A stretch of 64,000 bases of DNA, taken from the NCBI GenBank assembly GCA_008080735.1, contig SHMW01000009.1:6883-70882 (forward strand), written 5' to 3'. The notes beneath the pieces are model-generated. The model did not search any database. It was not told the DNA's origin and saw only the letters and a list, made by a program, of their open reading frames with translations. Below are positions 1-7,661 of this stretch, piece by piece (the first letter of the stretch is position 1; every line of letters starts with the position of its first letter). This stretch comes from Promethearchaeota archaeon (GTDB lineage Archaea; Asgardarchaeota; Lokiarchaeia; Sigyniarchaeales; SOKP01). Position numbers and translations under genes: made by a program.

Positions 1-110
1 AAATATTTCTTACTATCGAAATTGAAATGGCGATATTTTCAAATTGAAAAATTCAAAAAAACTCTTAAAAGCTCTTAGTTATATTTGAAAATGCAATATT
101 CAAAAAAGCA

Positions 111-123
111 AATTAATATATAA
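111..123 (+). promoter_or_regulatory. putative TATA box of the M24 peptidase gene
   Basis: An AT-rich TATA-like stretch (aattaatatataa) lies about 55 bases before the ATG at 176, which would leave a leader of roughly 30 bases. The purine run taggaa directly before the ATG is the only ribosome-binding candidate and sits too close for a classic Shine-Dalgarno spacing. This is inference from spacing only. Confidence 0.3.
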
Positions 124-175
124 GGAAAAAAGAAATAAAATATACATATAACTGTAAAATATTACGTGATAGGAA

Positions 176-1345
176 ATGGTAAAAAAACCAAAAGCGATTA
201 AAACGCCTCCCTCTGAAGAAGAATTAGCAAATCGGTTGAAGAATGTCAGAAATAAAATGATTATAGAGGAATTAGATTATTTTGTATGTTTTGATCCCGT
301 TAATATCTATTATCTAACAAATTTTGCCTTCTATGTACATGAACGTCCTTTTCTTTTAATTATAGGAAGACAAGGTCCTATGAAATTTCTTATTCCTCTG
401 CTAGAAGAGGCTCATGTAAAAGATAGAGCAATTGGAGATCTCGCAACTGTGAATTATTATGAATTTCCATCACCACCGGGGTTAAATTGGTATGAAAAAT
501 ATGAAGAATTAATTGAAAATGATTCTAATGTCGGAATAGAGCCTGCTATGACTATGGAGATTTATCAAAAGACCCCTGGAAATAAGAAGGTTAGCGATAT
601 TTTAGATGAAGTACGGATTATTAAAAGTGACTATGAAATTGGGAGGATTGTGCACGCATGTAAAATTGTTAGTAAAGGACATAAAAAATTATTGAAAATG
701 TGTAAACCAGGAATGGCAGAATTTGGAATTTTTCAAGAAGCAACCTCAGCGATGACATCAAAAATAATCCAAGATATTCCAAAAGCAAATTTTAAAGCAA
801 CTGAAACCACGGCAGCTGTGTGGCCACCAGATATCTCTCATGAACCACATTTGGTTCCAGATATCTTTGCTAAAATGCAAGAAGGTGGTCCACATGTATC
901 AATAGTACAAGCTCAAGTGGATGGCTATGGAGTAGAAGTAGAAAGAACATTCTTTTTGGGTCATATTCCAGAGAAAGCGAAAAAACCGTTCGAGATTATG
1001 TTTAATGCTCGAAAAATAGCTTATGATATGCTAAAACCAGGAGAGATTATGAGTGAAATTGATAAAAAAGTAAGAGAATACATATCTAAGAATGGGTATG
1101 GAGATTATATAATCCACCGAACGGGGCACGGTTTTGGAATTACGGGACATGAAGCCCCTTATGTTGCAGAAGGATATGACCGTGAGCTCGAAGCGAATAT
1201 GGTCATAAGCATAGAACCAGGAATATATATTCCGGATATTGGCGGATTCCGACACTCTGACACCATCTTAATAACAGAAGATAGTTATATAAAATTAACG
1301 AAAGCTCCTGAAACTTTAGAAGATGTTATTATAAAAAACAATTAG
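176..1345 (+). CDS. M24-family (Xaa-Pro aminopeptidase/creatinase-like) hydrolase with altered metal site
   Basis: 389 residues, the usual length for prolidase/creatinase-type proteins. Residues 1-150 match the creatinase-like N-terminal domain and residues 155-385 the pita-bread M24 domain, with the HRTGHGFG motif and its conserved His, and the C-terminal SIEPGIYIP and GGFRHSDT motifs that carry the two Glu-region ligands. The first half of the metal site is unusual. Where dinuclear peptidases have D-x-G...SDxTRT, this protein reads VDGYGVEVERTFF, so the first Asp appears lost and the second is Glu. Such changes are known in metal-independent or repurposed members (creatinase, DddP-type lyases). 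It could therefore be a non-peptidase hydrolase. No signal peptide, so cytoplasmic. It converges with the nitroreductase gene downstream. Confidence 0.85.
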   Translation: MVKKPKAIKTPPSEEELANRLKNVRNKMIIEELDYFVCFDPVNIYYLTNFAFYVHERPFLLIIGRQGPMKFLIPLLEEAHVKDRAIGDLATVNYYEFPSPPGLNWYEKYEELIENDSNVGIEPAMTMEIYQKTPGNKKVSDILDEVRIIKSDYEIGRIVHACKIVSKGHKKLLKMCKPGMAEFGIFQEATSAMTSKIIQDIPKANFKATETTAAVWPPDISHEPHLVPDIFAKMQEGGPHVSIVQAQVDGYGVEVERTFFLGHIPEKAKKPFEIMFNARKIAYDMLKPGEIMSEIDKKVREYISKNGYGDYIIHRTGHGFGITGHEAPYVAEGYDRELEANMVISIEPGIYIPDIGGFRHSDTILITEDSYIKLTKAPETLEDVIIKNN

Positions 1346-1417
1346 AATTAGAGCAATAGGTGAAATTATTATCTGGTTTTATAGTTAAAACCAAATTCTG
1401 AAATTTTATATCAATCT

Positions 1418-1939
1418 TTATTTGATATATTCCGTGATTTCATCTAAATCTTTTCGCGGTGGTGGTTTGGGCTCATCCCTTCTTAAATATCCAAACGGTA
1501 ATATTGTTAGAAGAAAATTATCCTTTTCAATCCCTATTATCTGCTTTGCTTTTTCTCTATCCATACTTCCAAGCCAGCAAGTACCTATTCCTAAGCTCCA
1601 CGCCTCAAGCATCATATTCATAGAAGCTAAGGTTGTATCTTGAATATACCAGTTAGGATTTTCATGAACTTCCCCGACTATCGCGATAGCAACCGGAGCT
1701 TCCCGAACAAATTTACCATAGATCGCTATTTTTGATAACTCCTCAATCATTTCCTTATTTTTTATAACTATAAATTTCCATGCTTGTCTATTGGATGCTG
1801 AAGGTGCCCATTGTCCTGCTTCCAAAATCATCTCTATTTCTTCTTCGGGGATCATCTCATCCTTAAAACATCGTATCGTTCTCCTATCCTTGATAAATTT
1901 CAATAATTCTTCTGGTTTAATCATTTTCTCAAAACCCAT
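1418..1939 (-). CDS. nitroreductase-family FMN-dependent oxidoreductase
   Basis: 173 residues with the nitroreductase fold signatures: an N-terminal RRTIRCFKDE segment (FMN phosphate-binding Arg cluster), APSASNRQAW (FMN contacts), and a C-terminal LGIGTCWLGS followed by PFGYL. These proteins are homodimers that use FMN and NAD(P)H to reduce nitro compounds, quinones or flavins; the physiological substrate cannot be read from sequence. The first ATG at 1939 is taken; an internal Met at residue 6 is an alternative. It is the last of three consecutive minus-strand genes, 63 bases after the membrane winged-helix regulator, so co-transcription is plausible. Confidence 0.9.
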   Translation of the reverse strand: MGFEKMIKPEELLKFIKDRRTIRCFKDEMIPEEEIEMILEAGQWAPSASNRQAWKFIVIKNKEMIEELSKIAIYGKFVREAPVAIAIVGEVHENPNWYIQDTTLASMNMMLEAWSLGIGTCWLGSMDREKAKQIIGIEKDNFLLTILPFGYLRRDEPKPPPRKDLDEITEYIK

Positions 1940-2002
1940 ATTTTATCTAAGAACTAATTAGAAATCCTAATAAATTCTTTTTCAATATTTTATAAAATTG
2001 CT

Positions 2003-3247
2003 CTAAAAGTTCTGATCCTCACCATTTATATAATATTCCGCTTCGAGATTTGGATATAACTTCTTTTTTCTTCCAGACTTTTCAGATTCAATTAACTGCA
2101 AATCCTTCAATTTATTGATATGGTACGATACCGTCTTATGATCAACATTTAATATTTTAGCGATTTCATTATTATAGGTTCCAGGATTTTCCTCAATCAT
2201 TTCTAATATTTTCAACGTCAATTCACTTTTTTGGAGTTTTAGATCAATATTTGAGATTGGGTTTTTTTGATAATAAGGAAAATATACTAGATATCTCCCT
2301 ACTCTCTTCTTTCCTATTACTTTATAGGTTTCTAATATATCCAAATGCCAGGCTAGATTTCCGGCAGAAAGATCTGTCTCCCGTAATAATTCATTGAAAT
2401 GAATTCCCGGGTCTGCTAATACGAGGTCGATTAACATGCTCCTATTTTCATTTTCCAAGACATCTTCCATTGATAATTGATGAGCACCCTTATCTATCGG
2501 AACTGTACGGGTTTTTAAAAATTGAATATAATCTTTCTTAGATAAGGTAATAACTAATGCCGCAATCCCAATTATGCTTATTATTGCAATTATCCAAATC
2601 CATTCATAAGTGATCGGATTTACTTGGAATAAAGTAATATAGTAATCGGTTTCTGATTCGATGTCAAGTATTTGGGTTTCTAAATAACTTTCACTAGACG
2701 ATTTATTAAATTTTTCTTCGGTTGGTAATATTTCCCAAGAATCACCACCTTCATAAAATTGTGCTATTTTATAATTTCTATGAGGATCTAATCCAAATTT
2801 TTGAACTTTTAGGTATTGGATTGTTAGGTTTTGTACCGTTGAATTCGCTCGAATTTGTAAAACATAGTTATATTGATATTGATATTGAGAATTACCACTC
2901 GAAGGTCCTTTTGGTTTTCTTTGATAACCAAAGCCTCCCAAATCAGTTTCTGATGAAAAATTCAGAATAAGGGGATTATTATTTGCAACTTTTATAAAGG
3001 TTTCTCGGTTGGTAATTTGTTTATCATATTCAATAGAACCATTTAAAGAAACATTAGTAGAGAGTCCAAATTGAATGGAATTATTAAAATAATACCTAAT
3101 AGATTTGTTTTTATTCAAATTATAGTCTTTTTGGTATCCAGGTACTACCTCTCCTATGGAATAATAAATTAAGGAATTAAATTCAAACACGATTAAAATT
3201 AAGAAAAATACAAAAATTAATGCTTTTCTTTTTTTTAAATATTTCAA
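2003..3247 (-). CDS. membrane-tethered one-component regulator: ectodomain, one TM, tandem winged helices
   Basis: 414 residues. Residues 8-28 form an N-terminal hydrophobic anchor or signal, 35-212 an Asn/Ser-rich, probably beta-rich exterior domain, 217-236 a membrane helix, and about 270-325 and 343-400 two ArsR-like winged helices with SAGNLAWHLDILE and HKTVSYHINKLK recognition regions. This layout suggests an outside sensor directly coupled to DNA binding. The ectodomain ends in a WEILPT...YL...SETDY pattern that recurs in the neighbouring secreted protein (3345-4016). The start is TTG at 3247 preceded by AAAGGA; no nearer ATG fits. The tandem winged-helix part resembles the soluble regulator at 53065-53949. 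The target genes are unknown; the neighbouring minus-strand genes are candidates. Confidence 0.75.
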   Translation of the reverse strand: MKYLKKRKALIFVFFLILIVFEFNSLIYYSIGEVVPGYQKDYNLNKNKSIRYYFNNSIQFGLSTNVSLNGSIEYDKQITNRETFIKVANNNPLILNFSSETDLGGFGYQRKPKGPSSGNSQYQYQYNYVLQIRANSTVQNLTIQYLKVQKFGLDPHRNYKIAQFYEGGDSWEILPTEEKFNKSSSESYLETQILDIESETDYYITLFQVNPITYEWIWIIAIISIIGIAALVITLSKKDYIQFLKTRTVPIDKGAHQLSMEDVLENENRSMLIDLVLADPGIHFNELLRETDLSAGNLAWHLDILETYKVIGKKRVGRYLVYFPYYQKNPISNIDLKLQKSELTLKILEMIEENPGTYNNEIAKILNVDHKTVSYHINKLKDLQLIESEKSGRKKKLYPNLEAEYYINGEDQNF

Positions 3248-3344
3248 GGTTTCCTTTAGATCGTTTTGATATTTATTTTGATGAAATATATATAAAAAAA
3301 CAAAAAAAAGTTAATTGGGTATTTTAGATAAGGTCTTTAGATAA

Positions 3345-4016
3345 TTATCTCTTTTTTTTATAGTATAAGTAACCGACAACACCTATTAATGCAACTGCCC
3401 CAACTGAGGCGACTATTATTATTAATGTATAATCCGTTTCTGGTATCAAAACCGTCCACACTGAAAAGTGATCTGTAGTAGCTGTTAGGTACCCTTCTGA
3501 ATCGACTTGAGTCGGTACTGTTTCCCATTCTCCATTATCTCCGTTGTAATATGCCCATTCTCCGTTTCGATTTTGATTATTGGCCTTAATTCTCAATCTT
3601 GCTTGTATCTCAGAACAGTTACAACTGAGATTTACAGCAAAACCTTCTTGATATTGGAAACGATTTCGATTTCTAACTGTATATCTGTTGCCCAAAAGTA
3701 ATCCCAATTCTTCTTGCTGCTCTGTGCATGTCATATTCATCTCCATATCTCCAGAAGCATCTGTAACTTCAATAATAAAGTCTTTAACTCCGATTTTCCC
3801 TTCCCATTGAAACAGTCCTGAAATATTAAATTGATTAAGCTGATTTCTCACTCTTATTCGGGTCGTAGCTCCATTTTCCTCAGTTTCACCAGGAGCAGCT
3901 TCGTAATTCCGAGAAGTTAGTGGCTCTTGTGCTGCTACTATGAATGGAGAACTGATCCATGCAAAAATCAAAAAAGTTGCGAATGTCGCTAATAAAATTT
4001 TGTTTGTTTTTCTCAT
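3345..4016 (-). CDS. secreted, C-terminally membrane-anchored protein of unknown function
   Basis: 223 residues from the ATG at 4016, chosen because it has AAGGT a few bases upstream and opens directly into a signal peptide (Lys-rich start, hydrophobic residues 8-28, likely cleavage after AAQ). An earlier ATG at 4100 would add 28 unlikely residues. Residues 30-195 are polar and contain three Cys (97, 132, 134). Residues 197-218 form a TM helix followed by YYKKKR, so the body faces outside. The exterior part ends EWETVPT...YLTATTD...ETDY, mirroring the ectodomain end of the downstream regulator at 2003-3247. The 97-base gap on the same strand suggests one transcription unit. No enzyme motif was recognised. 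Confidence 0.7.
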   Translation of the reverse strand: MRKTNKILLATFATFLIFAWISSPFIVAAQEPLTSRNYEAAPGETEENGATTRIRVRNQLNQFNISGLFQWEGKIGVKDFIIEVTDASGDMEMNMTCTEQQEELGLLLGNRYTVRNRNRFQYQEGFAVNLSCNCSEIQARLRIKANNQNRNGEWAYYNGDNGEWETVPTQVDSEGYLTATTDHFSVWTVLIPETDYTLIIIVASVGAVALIGVVGYLYYKKKR

Positions 4017-4145
4017 TTTTTTAACCTTAATTTGTTCTATTAAACAAAAGTATAATCTTCCTTTTAAGAAATGAGGGATAACTCTTCCCATAAATGACAT
4101 TTAAAATTTATCAGACTTTAATACATTAAATCATTTATATTTCAC

Positions 4146-6056
4146 ATGGTTGGAGACCAAACTATTCCAAGATCAGAATATCCTCGACCGCAATTTATTC
4201 GGAAAGATAATTGGATTAATCTAAATGGAACATGGAGATTTCGATTTGACGATGGAAATAAAGGATTAAAAGAGAGATGGTATAACAGATCATCTGAATT
4301 TTTTGAAAAGGATATTTTAGTTCCATTTTGTTTTCAGAGTAAACTAAGTGGCATTCATGATGAGTCTTTTCATAATACAATGTGGTATTATAAAAAATTC
4401 AAAATCCCTAGTAAAGGCCTTGATAAACGTATTCTCTTACATTTTGGTGCGGTTGATTATAATGCAAGAATTTATCTAAATGCTAATTTTGTAGGATCTC
4501 ATGAAGGAGGATATACTCCATTCACAATTGATATTTCTGATTTTGCTCAAGAAGAAAATGAAATTATTGTCAGAGTTGAGGATCCAAGTAAAGATAATGA
4601 AATTCCACGAGGAAAACAATTCTGGCAAAAGGATCCGGGGTGGATTTTTTATCCTCGAGTCTCGGGAATTTGGCAAACCGTCTGGATAGAATTTGTAAGT
4701 AAAGAACATTACATTCAAGAAATAAAAATTACACCGAATATAGACGAGCCTTCGATAACCATTGAGTGTTATGTGAGCGGTAAAGGGTATAAAGATCTCA
4801 GAATTAAGGCCTTAGTAAATAAAGATGCCAGAGAAATAGCTGAATACCAAACTAAACTAGATTTCCTAGGAGACATTGAAAAGAAGCGAAAGCGAAGAAA
4901 CTTGCTAGAAAAACAATTTGGGATTGTGGAAAAGCTATTTAAAATTCATCCTGCGAATAAATTCGAATTTAAGATGAGCATCCCCAAAGAAGATTTGGAA
5001 TTATGGGATATAGAACACCCGTTTCTCTATGACCTATCTCTCCACATTTATGACAAGAACACACAAAAAATCTATGATCAAGTTGAATCCTATTTTGGTA
5101 TGAGAGAGATATCCCTCTCAGAAGGTCAAATAGAAATAAAGACAGAATGTGACACTATTACTACGCAAAACAAGGTAATCCTTCTTAATAAAAAGCCAGT
5201 TTATCAAAAACTGTTTTTAGTCCAAGGATATTGGGCAGATGGGTTATATACTGCACCAACTGATGCTGCAATGAAGAAGGATATCGATTTAATCAAGCAA
5301 TTTGGTTTTAATGGTTTAAGAACCCATCAAAAAGCATTTGATCCGAGATATTTATACTGGTGCGATAAGTTAGGCGTTTTAGTATGGGGAGAGATGGGCA
5401 GTCCGTATGCCTTTTCGACAGAAGCACAAAAAAGATTTATTAATGAGTATATTAATATGATTGAAAGAGATTATAATCATCCCTCGATTATCGCGTGGAC
5501 TCTATTAAATGAAGGATGGGGCGTTCCGGGCGCTGAATTTGATGCTTGCAAGGCACATTATACACTTTCCTTATATCATCTCGTTAAGTCGATAGATTCC
5601 ACCCGCTTAGTAATTGACGATGATGGATGGTATCATACCAAAACGGATTTGTGTACTAAACATTTTTATACCAATTTAAACCTATTACCAGATACTTTTG
5701 AAGAGGAAAAAACAATGAATTACCCCGAAGATTATGAACCGTCCATCTATTTACATGGGTTCGGCTACGAGAACGAACCGATCGTTTATAGCGAAGTGGG
5801 AGGGTATACTTTAGATTATAATAACAATATTGAGAATCCCGTTGGATATGGAAAGGTAAATACTAGTGAGGAGCTTTTTAGTCGCGTAATCGAATTGCTC
5901 AAGGTTTTCGATAAGAAAAAAACATGGATCAGCGGATTTTGCTATACTGAGTTATATGACCAATTTCAGGAAATTAATGGATTCCTAACGATCGAAAGAG
6001 AGCCTAAATTCCCTCCAGGAAAATTAAAAGAAGAAGTTGAAAAGCTTTTCTATTGA
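4146..6056 (+). CDS. glycoside hydrolase family 2 (beta-galactosidase/glucuronidase-type)
   Basis: 636 residues. An N-terminal jelly-roll sugar-binding domain (about 1-185, RPQFIRKDNWINLNGTWRF start), an immunoglobulin-like linker (about 190-340) and a TIM barrel (about 345-630). The acid/base Glu is in LLNEGWG (Glu456) and the nucleophile Glu in YSEVGG (Glu550). Family 2 enzymes are retaining exo-glycosidases on beta-galactosides, glucuronides or mannosides; the specificity cannot be assigned. There is no signal peptide, so it acts on imported or internal sugars. It is divergent from the secreted-protein gene across 129 bases. With TATA-like sequence close to the ATG, the message may be nearly leaderless. 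Confidence 0.9.
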   Translation: MVGDQTIPRSEYPRPQFIRKDNWINLNGTWRFRFDDGNKGLKERWYNRSSEFFEKDILVPFCFQSKLSGIHDESFHNTMWYYKKFKIPSKGLDKRILLHFGAVDYNARIYLNANFVGSHEGGYTPFTIDISDFAQEENEIIVRVEDPSKDNEIPRGKQFWQKDPGWIFYPRVSGIWQTVWIEFVSKEHYIQEIKITPNIDEPSITIECYVSGKGYKDLRIKALVNKDAREIAEYQTKLDFLGDIEKKRKRRNLLEKQFGIVEKLFKIHPANKFEFKMSIPKEDLELWDIEHPFLYDLSLHIYDKNTQKIYDQVESYFGMREISLSEGQIEIKTECDTITTQNKVILLNKKPVYQKLFLVQGYWADGLYTAPTDAAMKKDIDLIKQFGFNGLRTHQKAFDPRYLYWCDKLGVLVWGEMGSPYAFSTEAQKRFINEYINMIERDYNHPSIIAWTLLNEGWGVPGAEFDACKAHYTLSLYHLVKSIDSTRLVIDDDGWYHTKTDLCTKHFYTNLNLLPDTFEEEKTMNYPEDYEPSIYLHGFGYENEPIVYSEVGGYTLDYNNNIENPVGYGKVNTSEELFSRVIELLKVFDKKKTWISGFCYTELYDQFQEINGFLTIEREPKFPPGKLKEEVEKLFY

Positions 6057-6127
6057 TTTATAATAGAAGAGAAATAGATTAATAACTAATGATCTTTTGG
6101 AATCAATTAATCTTATTTATATAGCTA

Positions 6128-7420
6128 TTGATTTATGAGTGTATTATGGAAAATAATAAAAAACAAATTATACTTGTTTTTATACTTATTTTGCTAATAA
6201 CGAGCAATATATTTGTTCTTATTCCTTTCGATTTTAATAATAGAGATTTAGATAAAGATAGATACAACCCAAAAGGAATAAGAATAACTACTTTCCAAAA
6301 TCTCAATGGAACGATATTGGTTTCATGGTTTACAGAAGACATTTCTCAAAATCCTATTTTCCAATATTCTTCAGATCTGAGTTTTTCCGATAATAATGCC
6401 ATTAGCGCTAGTTATGTCAATATCGATGGGACATTTACTTATAGGGTAATATTAAACGATCTCATCCCAAATTCAACTTATTATTATAGAATTAAATCTG
6501 ATAACCAAAATTATGGCGAACCAAGAATGTTTAAATCACTTCCAGTTGTAGATTCAGCAAATTTTAGTTTTATTGTTTATGGAGATTCTAGGACACTTAG
6601 AGCACCACGTTCAGAGCTAACCAATAGAATTTTAGAATTTAGCTTAATTAGAAATTTAGATTTTTCTATTCATTCGGGTGATATCGTCGAGGATGGGAGA
6701 ATTCAATCTCAATGGGATAATTATTTCATAGATACTGAAATTTTATATTCTAAAATACCTGGTATTTTTGTCGAAGGGAATCATGAAGGGGGATCAAGTA
6801 CACTCATGTACGAAAATCTTTTCCCGGGAATCATAAATTCTCAAAGGTATTATTCGTTCATATTTGGAAATTGTGGTTTTATTATCTTAAATTCAAACGG
6901 ATATTATGAAAGTTCTATAGAAGAAGAGCAAAAAACTTGGTTGAATAAAACTCTCTATGAGTATTCTCAAGAAAATGAACATACTTTTGTATTCTTACAT
7001 CACCCACTCCTACATAATCGAACAAAATCATATCTCAGAGAAGATTGGCCTCCATTATTCGAACGATATAATGTGACTTGTGTGTTTTGTGGACATAATC
7101 ATAATTATGAACGTTCCTATCCAATAATAAACCAAACAGTCATCGATGAGAAAACCTCTCTTATTGAATATAATGCTACCGAAAAATATAATTACAGAAG
7201 TCTTTCTAATCCTATTTATATTGTATCTGGAGGTGCGGGTGCCCCACTTTACGATCCTTATGAATATGATTTTATAGCGTATACCAATAGCACCTATCAT
7301 TTCTGCTTGATTGATCTTGAACGGCGTAATGCAGACACATCTATCTCTATAGAGGTTTGGGCTATGCTTGAATTAGGAGCTAATCTCACGCTTATAGACA
7401 ATTTCACAATTATTAATTAA
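6128..7420 (+). CDS. secreted purple-acid-phosphatase-like metallophosphoesterase
   Basis: 430 residues. A hydrophobic N-terminal segment (residues 12-34) is a signal or anchor, followed by a fibronectin-III-like domain (about 48-138) and a calcineurin-type phosphoesterase domain (about 145-420). Metal-binding motifs are seen in order: GDSR (152), GDIVEDG (184), GNHEG (217), FLHHPLLHN, and GHNHNYER. This is the plant/bacterial purple acid phosphatase arrangement, with FN3 plus a two-metal site hydrolysing phosphate esters outside the cell. The ATG at 6146 (six residues in) is an equally good start and gives a more typical signal peptide. It lies 71 bases after the GH2 gene on the same strand. 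Confidence 0.85.
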   Translation: MIYECIMENNKKQIILVFILILLITSNIFVLIPFDFNNRDLDKDRYNPKGIRITTFQNLNGTILVSWFTEDISQNPIFQYSSDLSFSDNNAISASYVNIDGTFTYRVILNDLIPNSTYYYRIKSDNQNYGEPRMFKSLPVVDSANFSFIVYGDSRTLRAPRSELTNRILEFSLIRNLDFSIHSGDIVEDGRIQSQWDNYFIDTEILYSKIPGIFVEGNHEGGSSTLMYENLFPGIINSQRYYSFIFGNCGFIILNSNGYYESSIEEEQKTWLNKTLYEYSQENEHTFVFLHHPLLHNRTKSYLREDWPPLFERYNVTCVFCGHNHNYERSYPIINQTVIDEKTSLIEYNATEKYNYRSLSNPIYIVSGGAGAPLYDPYEYDFIAYTNSTYHFCLIDLERRNADTSISIEVWAMLELGANLTLIDNFTIIN

Positions 7421-7614
7421 TTAGTCATGTGTTTTCAGAATCAATAAAAAGAAATTAATAACTTTTTCATGATTTTAGATCTTTTTTGGAATGAAGAATA
7501 AAATCTTTTTTATTGGAATTTAGCGATTTTACGTGAGAACTTAAATTTTTATATCATAATTAAGAAAATATTATTAAATAAATAAATAAAAACAAGGCAG
7601 TATTTATAATATTC

Positions 7615-7636
7615 AAGGTTTATTTATTTATACCTT
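7615..7636 (+). promoter_or_regulatory. inverted repeat enclosing the TATA box of the TrmB-like gene (candidate operator)
   Basis: AAGGT at 7615-7619 and ACCTT at 7632-7636 form a perfect inverted repeat around the AT-only stretch 7620-7631 that resembles a TATA box. The downstream gene starts at 7662 with a strong AAGGACGGAG ribosome-binding site at 7645-7654. A repeat spanning the TATA box is the usual position for an archaeal repressor site, and the gene itself encodes a TrmB-like winged helix, so autoregulation is a reasonable inference. Half-sites of five bases can arise by chance. Confidence 0.35.
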
Positions 7637-7661
7637 AATTATAGAAGGACGGAGAATTTCT

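Noticed and set aside
4017..4100. 28-residue extension of the secreted protein
   Set aside because: It would place a basic and hydrophobic patch before a perfect signal peptide; the ATG at 4016 has a ribosome site.
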